Shown here in pieces: positions 53,353 through 61,690 of a stretch of DNA of 64,000 nucleotides (the stretch's first letter is position 1; the number at the start of each line of letters is the position of its first letter). The notes beneath the pieces are model-generated. The model was not told the origin of the DNA and made no database searches. It worked only from the letters and a program-made list of their open reading frames with translations. Source of the stretch: Cellvibrio polysaccharolyticus (lineage in GTDB: Bacteria; Pseudomonadota; Gammaproteobacteria; Pseudomonadales; Cellvibrionaceae); the NCBI RefSeq assembly GCF_015182315.1, contig NZ_PRDL01000001.1, forward strand, positions 1,054,001-1,118,000, written 5' to 3'. The position numbers and the translations under genes were made by a program.

Positions 53353-55649
53353 GGTGATGTAACTCCCGGCGAGTTGCTGCGACAGGTATGTGCACCGGCA
53401 AATACCAGATTGTCATCGGTGGGTACAGGAATAGTGAAAACACAATTTTCGTCCTCTGCCACCAGTTCCCATTGTCTTTTTACCGGTGACTCGAGATAAA
53501 CGTCACCGTCCCAACCCACGATGACTTCTTCCAGGGTGTTGCGGTCGCGCAAATAAGTACCGGCGGGCAAAAAATTTCCTGCGTTGTCTTTCAGTTTGGC
53601 GCTGATTGCAAAGCGTTGCTCAATAGGAAAACGGATAACCACACCCGCCTGACGAGCCGGAACAACTTCCTGTTCGGTCATGGGAATAAAAGCGGTAGCG
53701 GGTAACTCCAGCGGGTTGATGGCGATGCGGTTGTTGGCATAACCCACCAGATCACTGATCAGGAAATAGCCCCGGGGATTGGTTTTTCCAATCGGTTGAT
53801 AACCAATATAAACCGGCACCCGGCCAATGCCATCGGTATCTACCAGCGCATAGGCATCAGTGACTTCCCGCGCTGCAAACCATTGCCGCTCCATATAGAC
53901 CAGACTGCCGGAAACTTCGGCAGACCAGGAGCGCTGGTGCTTGTCTCCCCAAATGCCGCTGCGCGCCGCCAGCGTGTCAGAGCGCCAGTCAACAAACGCA
54001 TGAAGATACGACCGGTCATCGGCTGCCACACTCCAGCCCCAGCCGCCGGCATAAGGTGCTTGTTGCATGGCCTGAAGATAATTACTGGACTCGCCTTGTG
54101 CATCGCGCTGTGTGCTGGCATTGGCCTGGGTTCTGCGCCCCAGGGGAAAACTTACCCCCAGATGAAAACCGGCTTCCTCATCGCCGTCCAGTCGCCGGCT
54201 CACCGATAACATAGCGGTGATGTCATCAAAGAAACTCTTGCTCCAGGAAATATTAAAAAAGCGCGGGTTGCCCATATCCCTTTGTACCAGCTCAAAATAG
54301 CTGGCGCCGATGGTCCCCACCCGACCCGTAAATGAAACACCGGCCTGGGATTCCTGCTGCGGAATTTGATATTGCTCGGGCGCACCGGCGTCACGAAAAT
54401 ATTCAGAGCGGCGAATATGACGGAGGTTAAACCCGTAACGGTTATTGTGGTAACGGTAACCCACCGTGTATTGGTTGCCTTGCAGTGCTTTATAGCGGCT
54501 TTCGGCATAGGAAATTTCTGCCGAGCCCCAATAGCCGATGGCGGTAGTCAAACCGATGCCGGCCATATTCAAGTCCCGGGTGCTTTGCGCGAAAACTTCC
54601 GGGGTTAAATAAGAAGTAACCCCGTAGCGATAAAGCCCGCTAAATAATAATTCATCATGGTAATTATCCGAGTGCAGGCCAAAGTCTTCACGCAGGTAGC
54701 CCAGCGTAACGTCATAGTCGCTGTAACCCGGCTTCAACAATTCATTTACAATGTAGAAATTAATATTTTGTTGTGTTTGTCGGCCCTGAATATCGGTTGT
54801 AATAATGGACGCTGTGCCAGCGCCGGTCATCCATGATGGCGAGCTGATAACAAAGGGACCAGGATTGACTTCACTGCTAAAACGTTGCTGTTCATTAATT
54901 AACAATTCGACGCTGCCCGGCAGCGCCGCCTGACCTAAAAAATCCGGTACCGGAAAGCGTATCAAATCCGGGTTGAGGGAAAAGTCCCGCGCAAAACGAA
55001 TGCCACCTACGCGAAAATTTCTGCCCCAGGTGGGCGCCCCGCTAATAGTGTCCCCCAGGGTGAATGTCCATAGATTTTCCGGGTTGTCGTATTGCAGGCG
55101 GCTGTCGAGGCGTAAATAGCCATTACGTTCGCTGGTATCTCCCTGGGTATAAAGGCCATCGCTAATCAGGGTTACCAGCGGGGTGGAATAATTCACCGAG
55201 TGCGCCAGAGATTGCTGGCTGAGGCTGCCATCACCACCCACGGCATAGAATGAGTAATTGATCAGTAGCCCTGTATCTCTTTGTGCCGCAGTGTGTTGCC
55301 CAGGGTAAATACCCTGGCGGAGTTGCTGCGCCGGAAAAAATGCCACAGGTACCTCAATTTCCAGACGTTGGTTGGCTTGATCATAATGCCAGGCGTGCGC
55401 ACTGTCGGGTGTCAGCAGTAACAGGTCATCATTAATCATCTCTGGCCGTAGTCCGGCGGCAATTAAATCCGCATCTTTAAGTGACCAATTGTTATCCTGT
55501 TGTATCACTTCGGCGATAACTCCACTGTTACGGCCATTAATTACCAGCTCAAGAAAAAAAGAAACGGGTTCTGCATGACTGAAGGTGCTGCAACACAATA
55601 AAAAAATAACGCCCCACCGGCCGAAGGTTTTTCCGGTGCGTATTATCAA
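53349..55649 (-). CDS. Archaic chaperone-usher outer-membrane usher, CsuD-like
   Basis: An outer-membrane usher of the PapC/FimD/CsuD superfamily, about 766 residues. The signal region ends FSHAEP; the N-domain has FFLELVINGRNSGVIAEV. The plug/barrel shows RVGGIRFARDFSLNPDLI and PSWMTGAGTASIITTDIQGR-type strands, and the C-domain begins near PARQAGVVIRFPIEQRF. The frame is open to 55778, inside the chaperone gene; a TTG at 55649 after GGTCTGG is the best-placed start, though the ribosome site is weak. It secretes and orders the pilins of this operon. Confidence 0.88.
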   Translation of the reverse strand: MIIRTGKTFGRWGVIFLLCCSTFSHAEPVSFFLELVINGRNSGVIAEVIQQDNNWSLKDADLIAAGLRPEMINDDLLLLTPDSAHAWHYDQANQRLEIEVPVAFFPAQQLRQGIYPGQHTAAQRDTGLLINYSFYAVGGDGSLSQQSLAHSVNYSTPLVTLISDGLYTQGDTSERNGYLRLDSRLQYDNPENLWTFTLGDTISGAPTWGRNFRVGGIRFARDFSLNPDLIRFPVPDFLGQAALPGSVELLINEQQRFSSEVNPGPFVISSPSWMTGAGTASIITTDIQGRQTQQNINFYIVNELLKPGYSDYDVTLGYLREDFGLHSDNYHDELLFSGLYRYGVTSYLTPEVFAQSTRDLNMAGIGLTTAIGYWGSAEISYAESRYKALQGNQYTVGYRYHNNRYGFNLRHIRRSEYFRDAGAPEQYQIPQQESQAGVSFTGRVGTIGASYFELVQRDMGNPRFFNISWSKSFFDDITAMLSVSRRLDGDEEAGFHLGVSFPLGRRTQANASTQRDAQGESSNYLQAMQQAPYAGGWGWSVAADDRSYLHAFVDWRSDTLAARSGIWGDKHQRSWSAEVSGSLVYMERQWFAAREVTDAYALVDTDGIGRVPVYIGYQPIGKTNPRGYFLISDLVGYANNRIAINPLELPATAFIPMTEQEVVPARQAGVVIRFPIEQRFAISAKLKDNAGNFLPAGTYLRDRNTLEEVIVGWDGDVYLESPVKRQWELVAEDENCVFTIPVPTDDNLVFAGAHTCRSNSPGVTSP

Positions 55650-55683
55650 TACCAGACCGCCGCAAAAAAAATCGGCTTTTTGA

Positions 55684-56454
55684 TCACGGCGCAACCTTCG
55701 CAATGTAAATCTCCGTCTGTTCCTGGGTAAATTGAATCTGTGCATCGGTGCCGTGAATAAAACGGGCTTGTTGATCACTCAGCTCCCAGCGCATTTGCTG
55801 GCCGGGTAATACATAGCCGAGCAAGCCATCACTTAGCATCAAGGTTTCCCCGGAGGGGCGAATCGCTTTTACCTGGCTCAGGCGGGCGTGAAAACCGGTT
55901 TTATTATCGACTTCCAGATATTTTTCTTCGTCGCCGGTAATGCGGTAAGTCAATTGCGGCGTGTTGCTTTTCAAAAATTTGGGAATGTTTCTTCCTTTGT
56001 TGCCAACGCCACTGAACAAGGGTAACGAGTAGCGCATTTGCAGTTTCAAACTGGCATCTTCGCTACCTTCCAGGCGGCTGTCGGGTACTTCATCAACAAA
56101 AATACGGTGGCTGCGCTCGGTGGTGTTTTCGGGAATATTGCCGTGGCGGTGCACAATGCGAATCATCTGTTGCTCACCCGGGTTTACCCTCACCATGGGC
56201 GGGCTGGCAATCACACTCTGCTGCTCCAGGGTTTCGTCCTGGCCGTTATTCTGGTGCCAATCCATCACGCGAATTTGCAGCATGACGGGGCGGCGATCGT
56301 TATTTTTAATCCAGATGGCCGTGGCACTTTCATTAACATCAATTCTTGGATTGATCGGCCAAATGCCCAGGCTGGCAGCGTTAACCGGCATGGCGTTGAG
56401 CAGCAGGGTTAACATTAAAATGGCGGATAATTTGGATTTCACGTTCATCTCCAT
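55684..56454 (-). CDS. Archaic pilus periplasmic chaperone, CsuC-like
   Basis: A PapD-like periplasmic chaperone of about 256 residues that donates a strand to pilins. The signal peptide ends PVNAAS; the first immunoglobulin domain holds IDVNESATAIWIKNNDRRPV and VNPGEQQMIRIVHR, the second VKAIRPSGETLMLSDGLLGY. The start is ambiguous: ATG codons at 56454 and 56448 and a GTG at 56442 that has GGAG six bases upstream. It sits between the pilin genes and the usher, as in csu operons. Confidence 0.88.
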   Translation of the reverse strand: MEMNVKSKLSAILMLTLLLNAMPVNAASLGIWPINPRIDVNESATAIWIKNNDRRPVMLQIRVMDWHQNNGQDETLEQQSVIASPPMVRVNPGEQQMIRIVHRHGNIPENTTERSHRIFVDEVPDSRLEGSEDASLKLQMRYSLPLFSGVGNKGRNIPKFLKSNTPQLTYRITGDEEKYLEVDNKTGFHARLSQVKAIRPSGETLMLSDGLLGYVLPGQQMRWELSDQQARFIHGTDAQIQFTQEQTEIYIAKVAP

Positions 56455-56498
56455 TGAATAAAATTTTTATCGTAGGGTAACTGTCTGGTAAAACGGCG

Positions 56499-57053
56499 CT
56501 ACCAGGTAATAGTCACCGTTACTGTGTCTGTGTAAGTACCCGGTAAAACGCCGCTTTGTGGTGGCAGGCGTCCATAAACGGTCATGGTTTGCAGGGTGTC
56601 ATTGCTAAACGCCAGCGAGCGCCCGGTGGTTGCGTCCCAAATTACGTTGCGGTTGGCGGTGGTGTACAGCTGGTAGGAGAGGTAGTTGGTGGTGTTGGTA
56701 TGGCGCATACGGCGGTTGTTTACCGTTGCGCTATATAAACCGGCGTTCATCGTTACCCGGGCGGTGACGCCGGGCGTACAACGAAATTGAATGGAACCCT
56801 GACCGGGAGCACTGTTGGCTTCTACCGGCCCTCCGGCGTGATAAACCGATCCAAAATTCATGGTGCCAATCATTGCTGTCGAATTTTGCACGGGCGCATT
56901 GCTGAACTCGCAGCCACCCACAATGCTCATGCGAATCGTCGTGGTGGTAGGTGCATTAAGCACCACCGCTAACGATGAAGCAGGAAAGATAAAGGCGATA
57001 ATTAAAAAAAGTTTCATCACGGTGCAGTGATGAAACTTTTGCAACCTCTCCAT
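56499..57053 (-). CDS. Spore-coat-U domain pilin, CsuA/CsuB-like
   Basis: A minor or major pilin of the archaic chaperone-usher class. The SCPU domain has GGCEFSNAPVQNSTAMIGTM near its start, FRCTPGVTARVTMNAGLYS in the middle and DTVTVTITW at the end. Two starts compete: the ATG at 57053 has AAGG five bases upstream but gives a long N-region, while the ATG at 57017 gives a standard signal peptide (MKLFLIIAFIFPASS) but lies inside a 14-bp stem. It starts 17 bp after the preceding pilin gene. Confidence 0.83.
   Translation of the reverse strand: MERLQKFHHCTVMKLFLIIAFIFPASSLAVVLNAPTTTTIRMSIVGGCEFSNAPVQNSTAMIGTMNFGSVYHAGGPVEANSAPGQGSIQFRCTPGVTARVTMNAGLYSATVNNRRMRHTNTTNYLSYQLYTTANRNVIWDATTGRSLAFSNDTLQTMTVYGRLPPQSGVLPGTYTDTVTVTITW
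57007..57040 (-). terminator. Terminator-like stem at the start of the second pilin gene
   Basis: On the minus strand, 14-base perfect arms (AAAAGTTTCATCAC and complement) flank TGCACC and are followed by TTTTTTTAATT. The form is that of an AT-rich intrinsic terminator placed between the first pilin and the rest of the operon, over one of the two candidate start codons. It may act as an attenuator. Confidence 0.45.
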
Positions 57054-57070
57054 GGTGACCTTCTGTCACG

Positions 57071-57616
57071 CTACCAGTTTACGACAACAGCAACCTGGTC
57101 GGTGTAGGTGCCGGGCTGCACACTGCCTTGTCCTCCGGGGATTCGTCCATACACGTGATGTACGGTGGGTGCGGTTGATGCAGCGGTAAATGGAATAGCG
57201 CTATTGGGCGTCCATTCCAATTGTCGTTGCGGGTCCTGAAACAGCCCGTAGTTTAGCAAGGTGGCACCGCCGGATGACATGGCTCGGGTAGCGCTTTGAA
57301 AGTGCTGGCCTGGCCCAAGCATAATGTTGTAGCTGGTGCCAGCGGAGCATTCCACGGTGATAGAACCCTGGTTGGCGCCGGTGGTTTCTGCATCCACATG
57401 CTGCGCGCCCAGCGAATAAATGGAACCGAAGTTCAGGGTGCCGTAATTGATGGCGCCGTTAGTAACATTGGTGGCATTTACCTGACAACCTGAACCAACT
57501 ACGGCTTGCACGTTAAGAATACCGTTGACGGTAGCGGCGGAGGCGAAGGAGGGGAGTAGTGCCGCGGTGAGGATCGAAAAACCCAATAATGAAAAAATAT
57601 TTTTGCGCATGTTCAT
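57071..57616 (-). CDS. Spore-coat-U domain major pilin, CsuA/B-like
   Basis: First gene of the chaperone-usher operon, 181 residues. The signal peptide ends PSFASA. The SCPU domain begins VVGSGCQVNATNVTNGAINYG, has VECSAGTSYNIMLGPGQHF in the middle and ends DQVAVVVNW, the strand involved in donor-strand exchange. AAGGAG lies seven bases before the ATG, the strongest ribosome site in the operon, which fits the most abundant subunit. Acinetobacter csu operons have three short pilins here; this one has two. Confidence 0.87.
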   Translation of the reverse strand: MNMRKNIFSLLGFSILTAALLPSFASAATVNGILNVQAVVGSGCQVNATNVTNGAINYGTLNFGSIYSLGAQHVDAETTGANQGSITVECSAGTSYNIMLGPGQHFQSATRAMSSGGATLLNYGLFQDPQRQLEWTPNSAIPFTAASTAPTVHHVYGRIPGGQGSVQPGTYTDQVAVVVNW

Positions 57617-58031
57617 GAAGTAACTCCTTGCTGTAGCGATATCCGATAGGCGTTAAAAAAACCGCTTTCGAGCTAACGCTAGATGAGGAGAAATTTAAAG
57701 TCAAAGGGGTGGCGCAGGAATACTCCGCTTTTGGCGGTTTCAAAAAAATTATTCTGGATGGTGAATTTTTTATTTCTTTTTTATCTGTTCTATAGCTCGG
57801 AAAGGCGGGTTTCCGGATCAGATTATGATGCAATGTTATATAACTTTTTGATCATAGGACTAAATAAAAGGTTCTATACTGAACGGGTCAGCGAACCAGT
57901 TTCGGCTGACCGGGTTCGGGTTGCGCCTCTCTCGCATCGTCGCTAAAGCGCTTTGATTTTATTATCTATTCACCGCGATTCGTTATGGCGCTTCATGAAG
58001 AGTACTTCTGAAACACTGACAGGAGGCTCCA
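57617..58031. other. 415-bp divergent gap between the pilus operon and the TGase-TPR gene
   Basis: No supportable gene. The AT-rich stretch 57650-57880 should hold the pilus promoter, but I cannot pick a convincing -35/-10 pair. An imperfect hairpin with GGTCAGC / GCTGACC arms lies at 57881-57917. AGGAGG precedes the plus-strand gene. Confidence 0.5.
57881..57917. repeat. Imperfect 37-bp inverted repeat
   Basis: GGTCAGC (57886-57892) and GCTGACC (57905-57911) pair, with further outer pairing of GAAC with GTTC. It could be an operator for either divergent unit. Confidence 0.45.
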
Positions 58032-59147
58032 ATGATCAGATGGCTATTTATCTTATCGCTGGCTTTTATTTCTCTCGCCGGTTGCTCTCACCAACCGGTG
58101 GCAAACATTGATGCGGCAGATCCTGACAAACTGAAACGGGCGTTGTCTGGCGAAGCTATGGCCTTGCAGTGGACGGCCAGCAGTTTGCCCGATTACGACC
58201 TTTTTTCACTGACACCGGAAATGAAAACCTTTGCCGAGCAAGCGGTTAAAAGCCAGCGTACGCCTTACTTGCGCGCGCAGGCATTGCACGCCGCTTTATT
58301 GAAGCCCAAGGCACGAGGCGGTGCCGGTTTGCGCTATCAGGGTTATGTGACCGGCACGCCGGTAGAGGCGTTTGCCAGCGGCGATGTGAATTGCGTAAGT
58401 TTTACCTTGTTATACGTGGCCATGGCGCGCCATGTGGGTATCAACGCCGCGGTTAATGAAGTGGATTTGCCGATGAGTTGGGATATGCGCAATAACAACA
58501 CCTTTTTATTGTTGCGTCATGTCAACGCCAAGGTGCGTTTGGGCCGTGATGATGCGCTGGTGGTGGATCTGGATATGGCGCGCTACAACCCCACTTACCC
58601 GCAACGCACTATTTCCGACGATCTCGCCGCGGCGCAGTTTTACAACAACCGCGCCATGGAACAGGTAACCCGTGAGGACCTGGCTGATGGCTTTTTCCAT
58701 CTCCGCAAAGCCCTGTTGCTCGAAGAAGACCAGAGTTATATCTGGAATAACTTTGGCACCTTGTTGCGTCGCGCCAATCTGCTGGATGAGGCCGAAGCAG
58801 CCTACCTGCATGGGTTGGCATTAAATTCCCGCGACATGACCATCATTAACAATCTGATGATTTTGTACCGCTATACCGGTGTGCCGGAAAAGGCCGAACA
58901 ATATGTTCGTCTGGCGGAAAATTATCATCGCAACAATCCCTTTTACCGCTATAGCATGGCGATGGAGTCGATGGAGAATGGCGATTTAAGCAGCGCCCGC
59001 TCCCGGATTCTTGAAGCGATCAATATGCGTAAAAATGAACCGATGTTTTACGATCTGGCAGCGGCCATTTACCTGGCGCTGGATGATGCGGACGAGGCTG
59101 ATCGCATGCAGGCGAAAAGCCGTCACTTTAAAAATAGCGGAGTATAG
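58032..59147 (+). CDS. Lipoprotein with transglutaminase-like domain and TPR repeats
   Basis: A 371-residue lipoprotein: the signal peptide ends in the lipobox SLAGCSH. Residues about 60-205 look like a transglutaminase/protease-like fold with a candidate Cys-His-Asp triad: Cys in SGDVNCVSFTLLYVAMA, His in LLLRHVNAKVRL and Asp in ALVVDLDMARY. From about residue 215 follow TPR-type helical pairs (YIWNNFGTLLRRANLLDEAE, then two or three more). AGGAGG lies five bases before the ATG, so expression should be good. It is alone between the pilus operon and a repeat element. Function unknown; envelope remodelling or scaffolding is only a guess. Confidence 0.72.
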   Translation: MIRWLFILSLAFISLAGCSHQPVANIDAADPDKLKRALSGEAMALQWTASSLPDYDLFSLTPEMKTFAEQAVKSQRTPYLRAQALHAALLKPKARGGAGLRYQGYVTGTPVEAFASGDVNCVSFTLLYVAMARHVGINAAVNEVDLPMSWDMRNNNTFLLLRHVNAKVRLGRDDALVVDLDMARYNPTYPQRTISDDLAAAQFYNNRAMEQVTREDLADGFFHLRKALLLEEDQSYIWNNFGTLLRRANLLDEAEAAYLHGLALNSRDMTIINNLMILYRYTGVPEKAEQYVRLAENYHRNNPFYRYSMAMESMENGDLSSARSRILEAINMRKNEPMFYDLAAAIYLALDDADEADRMQAKSRHFKNSGV

Positions 59148-59151
59148 TTTT

Positions 59152-59317
59152 TAGAAGCCATCTCAAAAATCAGCCGGCGAGATTCCGGCAAGGTAAAAAG
59201 CTGATGAGGAGCGGAGTTTACTCAAGTAAATGAGCACCGGAGTCGGCTTTTTTACCAAAAGTAGGTGCCTTAGGCACGCAGCATCAAGCCGTTGGATGAT
59301 TTTTGAGGTGATTTCTA
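59152..59317. mobile_element. 166-bp MITE-like repeat with 24-bp terminal inverted repeats
   Basis: The ends TAGAAGCCATCTCAAAAATC (59152 on) and, on the other strand from 59317, TAGAAATCACCTCAAAAATC continue for 24 bases and match at 20. Inside lie a second imperfect inverted repeat (GGTAAAAAGC at 59192-59201, GCTTTTTTACC at 59246-59256) and small palindromes TTTACTCAAGTAAA and GTGCCTTAGGCAC. No reading frame is inside. The right end includes the stop codon of the lacI-type gene. It fills the gap between two convergent genes, so a terminator role is also possible. Confidence 0.6.
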
Positions 59318-60343
59318 CTTGCGCCCAGGCGCCGGGCAAGTAGAGTCGCGCACAATCAATTGCGGATAAAAACCTTCGCTATCAATTTTTTGTGCGGGGT
59401 TGCGAATCGATTCAACCAACAGCTCGGTAGCGCGGCTGGCAATGGTGGCATTGGGCTGCTGGGCAGTGGTCAGGTTGGGCCAGGCCTGGCGGGAGAAAGG
59501 GCTGTCTTCAAAGCCGACGATAGATAATTGTTGTGGCACATCAATACCCAGAATGCGCGCAGCGAAAAGCGTACCGGCAGCAATTTCATCGTTACAGGCA
59601 AAGATTGCTGTGGGTGTGCCGCTCATGGAAAGCAACTGCCGGGTTCTTTTCACCCCGGACTCAAATGAATACTCGCCGTTTACCACCAGCTTGCGATCCA
59701 GGGTAATTTTATTTTCCTTGAGTGCGGCTTTGTAACCTTCGTAACGTTCGCCGCTGGATTTATGCGCCTCTTCACCACCAAGAAATGCGATAGCGCGATG
59801 TCCCAGATCAATCAGATATTGGGTAATGCGAAAAGCGGCGGTGCGGTCATCAATATAAACGCAGGGTGATTTTTCGTCAGGCGGTTGTACGCCGGAAAGA
59901 ATCCTTACAAAACGGATTTTTCGTTTACTCAGCGCAGCCAGCACTTCCGGTGTTTCTGACATGGGCGGGGTTAAAATCAAACCGCCGACGCGACTGCGAT
60001 CTACCATCCCGACAATTTCTTCAATCAGGTTATCTGCCCGCGAATCGCACGGGTGAATCACCAGCTCATAGCCCTGGCGGCGACACTCACCGAGAATACC
60101 TTTTTGCATCTCGATCACGTAGTTGCTGTTGGGGTTATCGTAGATAAATCCGATAGAGGACGCGGCACCCCGCAACAGGCGAGCCGATAAGTTGGGCTGA
60201 TAATTTAATTCCTTGACCGCCTTCCAGACTTTGTCCTGCAACTCCTGGCCAACCGTCGCTTCCTTATTAATGACGCGTGAAACGGTTTTGAAAGAAACAC
60301 CGGCCAGTTTGGCCACATCTTTAATAGTTGGTTTTGCTGCCAC
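59315..60343 (-). CDS. LacI-family transcriptional regulator
   Basis: A sugar-responsive repressor or activator of 342 residues. The N-terminal helix-turn-helix reads TIKDVAKLAGVSFKTVSRVI, followed by the hinge NYQPNLSARLLRG and a periplasmic-binding-protein-like domain with IGFIYDNPNSNY, FACNDEIAAGTLFAARILG and SIVGFEDSPFSRQAWPNLTT. The GTG at 60343 (VAAKPTIKDV) is the family start; the frame is open far upstream without similarity. It is divergent from an SMP-30-like gene. Its stop codon lies in the terminal repeat of the adjacent MITE-like element. The effector is unknown. Confidence 0.9.
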   Translation of the reverse strand: MAAKPTIKDVAKLAGVSFKTVSRVINKEATVGQELQDKVWKAVKELNYQPNLSARLLRGAASSIGFIYDNPNSNYVIEMQKGILGECRRQGYELVIHPCDSRADNLIEEIVGMVDRSRVGGLILTPPMSETPEVLAALSKRKIRFVRILSGVQPPDEKSPCVYIDDRTAAFRITQYLIDLGHRAIAFLGGEEAHKSSGERYEGYKAALKENKITLDRKLVVNGEYSFESGVKRTRQLLSMSGTPTAIFACNDEIAAGTLFAARILGIDVPQQLSIVGFEDSPFSRQAWPNLTTAQQPNATIASRATELLVESIRNPAQKIDSEGFYPQLIVRDSTCPAPGRK

Positions 60344-60510
60344 GAGGGTTGAGTCCGTTACTGGAAATGAAAGGCCAGCCAGGCGCCGGGGGCACCGGTT
60401 GGTGATCACTGAGGATGCCGTTAAACGCGCCACAGCATCGTCAAGGGCGTCGGGTATTATCGTCTCGCGCCGGTGGGATAGATTAGAGATTCCGGCCATT
60501 AACCGCAATC

Positions 60511-60516
60511 TATAAT
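60511..60516 (+). promoter_or_regulatory. Consensus -10 box upstream of the SMP-30-like gene
   Basis: A perfect TATAAT 120 bp upstream of the plus-strand gene. No recognisable -35 lies 16-18 bases before it, so activator help or another start is possible. Confidence 0.4.
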
Positions 60517-60558
60517 GCGAGCCTGCTACAATCCGGTTGCCTCTGCTACAAGAGACGG

Positions 60559-60574
60559 GACCGGATATCCGGTC
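60559..60574. promoter_or_regulatory. 16-bp perfect palindrome, possible LacI-type operator
   Basis: GACCGGATATCCGGTC lies 43 bp downstream of the TATAAT box and upstream of the SMP-30-like gene, a position suited to repression. LacI-type operators usually have a central CG; here the centre is AT, so the link to the adjacent regulator is tentative. Confidence 0.4.
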
Positions 60575-60636
60575 AACTGATAACTGTGTTGAATCATGAC
60601 AGGCCGCCAGGGCCTGACGGGACAGGAGAAACGATA

Positions 60637-61485
60637 ATGAAAAAGTGGTTATCCGGCATTGCGCTGATGACAGCAATATCTGCTCACGCTGCAACGGAAG
60701 CTTCACATCAACTGGAACAGGTCTGGTTTACCGAAGGTCTGCGCACACCGGAATCGGTGCTGGTGCATGGCAGCGGTGATGCCAAAATACTGTTTGTCTC
60801 TGAAATTGAAGGACAGGGCGCTGACGCGGACGGTAAAGGCGGCGTGGCCAAAATGAGCCCGGACGGAAAAATCCTTAATCAGGATTGGGTTCGCGGGCTG
60901 AATGCGCCTAAAGGTCTGGGTATTTTCAACGATAAACTCTATGTGGCCGATTTAACCGAAGTGGTAGAAATCGCACTGGATTCCGGCAAAATTCTGCGCA
61001 AGATTGCGGTGGCTGATTCGGTATTTCTGAATGACATCGCGATCAGCACCCAGGGCGAAGTTTTTGTTTCTGACACCCGCACCAATAAGGTTCATCGCAT
61101 TGTTGATGGCAAGGCAGAGTTGTGGCTCGACAATGTCACCTCCGCTAACGGCCTTAAAGTGATTGATGACCAATTGATCATCGGTGCCGGTGAGCAATTG
61201 TTGAGCGTTGACCGTGAAAAAAATATCACTGTGCTGGCGAAAGGTTTTGCCTCGGGCATTGATGGTGTTGAACCGGTAGCCGACGGTGAATTCGTGGTGA
61301 CCTGCTGGGTGGGGCTGGTGTATTACGTCCATGCTGATGGCCGCCTTGAACAGTTGATTGACAGCCGCGAGGAAAAAATCAACACCGCGGATCTCGGTTA
61401 CGATCCCGACACCGGTATTGTTTACATCCCGAATTTCTTCAAGGATTCGGTAACCGCCTACCGCCTGGTAAAATCCGGCTCATAA
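60637..61485 (+). CDS. Exported SMP-30/gluconolactonase-like beta-propeller protein
   Basis: A 282-residue periplasmic protein with a signal peptide ending SAHAAT. Repeated blades are visible: TPESVLVHGSGDAKILFVSE, APKGLGIFNDKLYVADL, FLNDIAISTQGEVFVSDTRT and SANGLKVIDDQLIIGAG, the pattern of SMP-30/gluconolaconase and NHL-type propellers. The metal-binding residues of true lactonases (Glu, Asn, Asp) have plausible counterparts in the first Glu, the FLND Asn and the late DLGYD, but this is not certain. AGGAGA lies seven bases before the ATG at 60637. The divergent LacI gene suggests a role in sugar metabolism. Confidence 0.75.
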   Translation: MKKWLSGIALMTAISAHAATEASHQLEQVWFTEGLRTPESVLVHGSGDAKILFVSEIEGQGADADGKGGVAKMSPDGKILNQDWVRGLNAPKGLGIFNDKLYVADLTEVVEIALDSGKILRKIAVADSVFLNDIAISTQGEVFVSDTRTNKVHRIVDGKAELWLDNVTSANGLKVIDDQLIIGAGEQLLSVDREKNITVLAKGFASGIDGVEPVADGEFVVTCWVGLVYYVHADGRLEQLIDSREEKINTADLGYDPDTGIVYIPNFFKDSVTAYRLVKSGS

Positions 61486-61548
61486 AAAATGCATGGCATC
61501 CGGGTGCGATCTGCAGGTGATGATTGATCATGAGCAGATTGTCACCCC

Positions 61549-61575
61549 AGGCGTCACAGTGGTATTGTGACGCCT
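61549..61575 (+). repeat. 10-bp perfect hairpin after the SMP-30-like gene
   Basis: AGGCGTCACA and TGTGACGCCT arms around a 7-nt loop, 64 bases past the stop. No T-tract follows, so it is not a standard terminator. Confidence 0.45.
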
Positions 61576-61690
61576 ATCGCTTGCCGGCTTCTAACGCTGG
61601 CGCCGGCATCAGCGCCGCTTCCGGCCTCAAGCCAATCCTTCGCAAACACAGGGCAGAGTTCCCCCACCGGTTTCAAACGGAGAAGAACGA

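Noticed and set aside
60344..60706. N-terminal extension of the LacI-type protein by 121 residues
   Set aside because: The family start lies at the GTG at 60343; the extension has no similarity, and it crosses the divergent promoter region.
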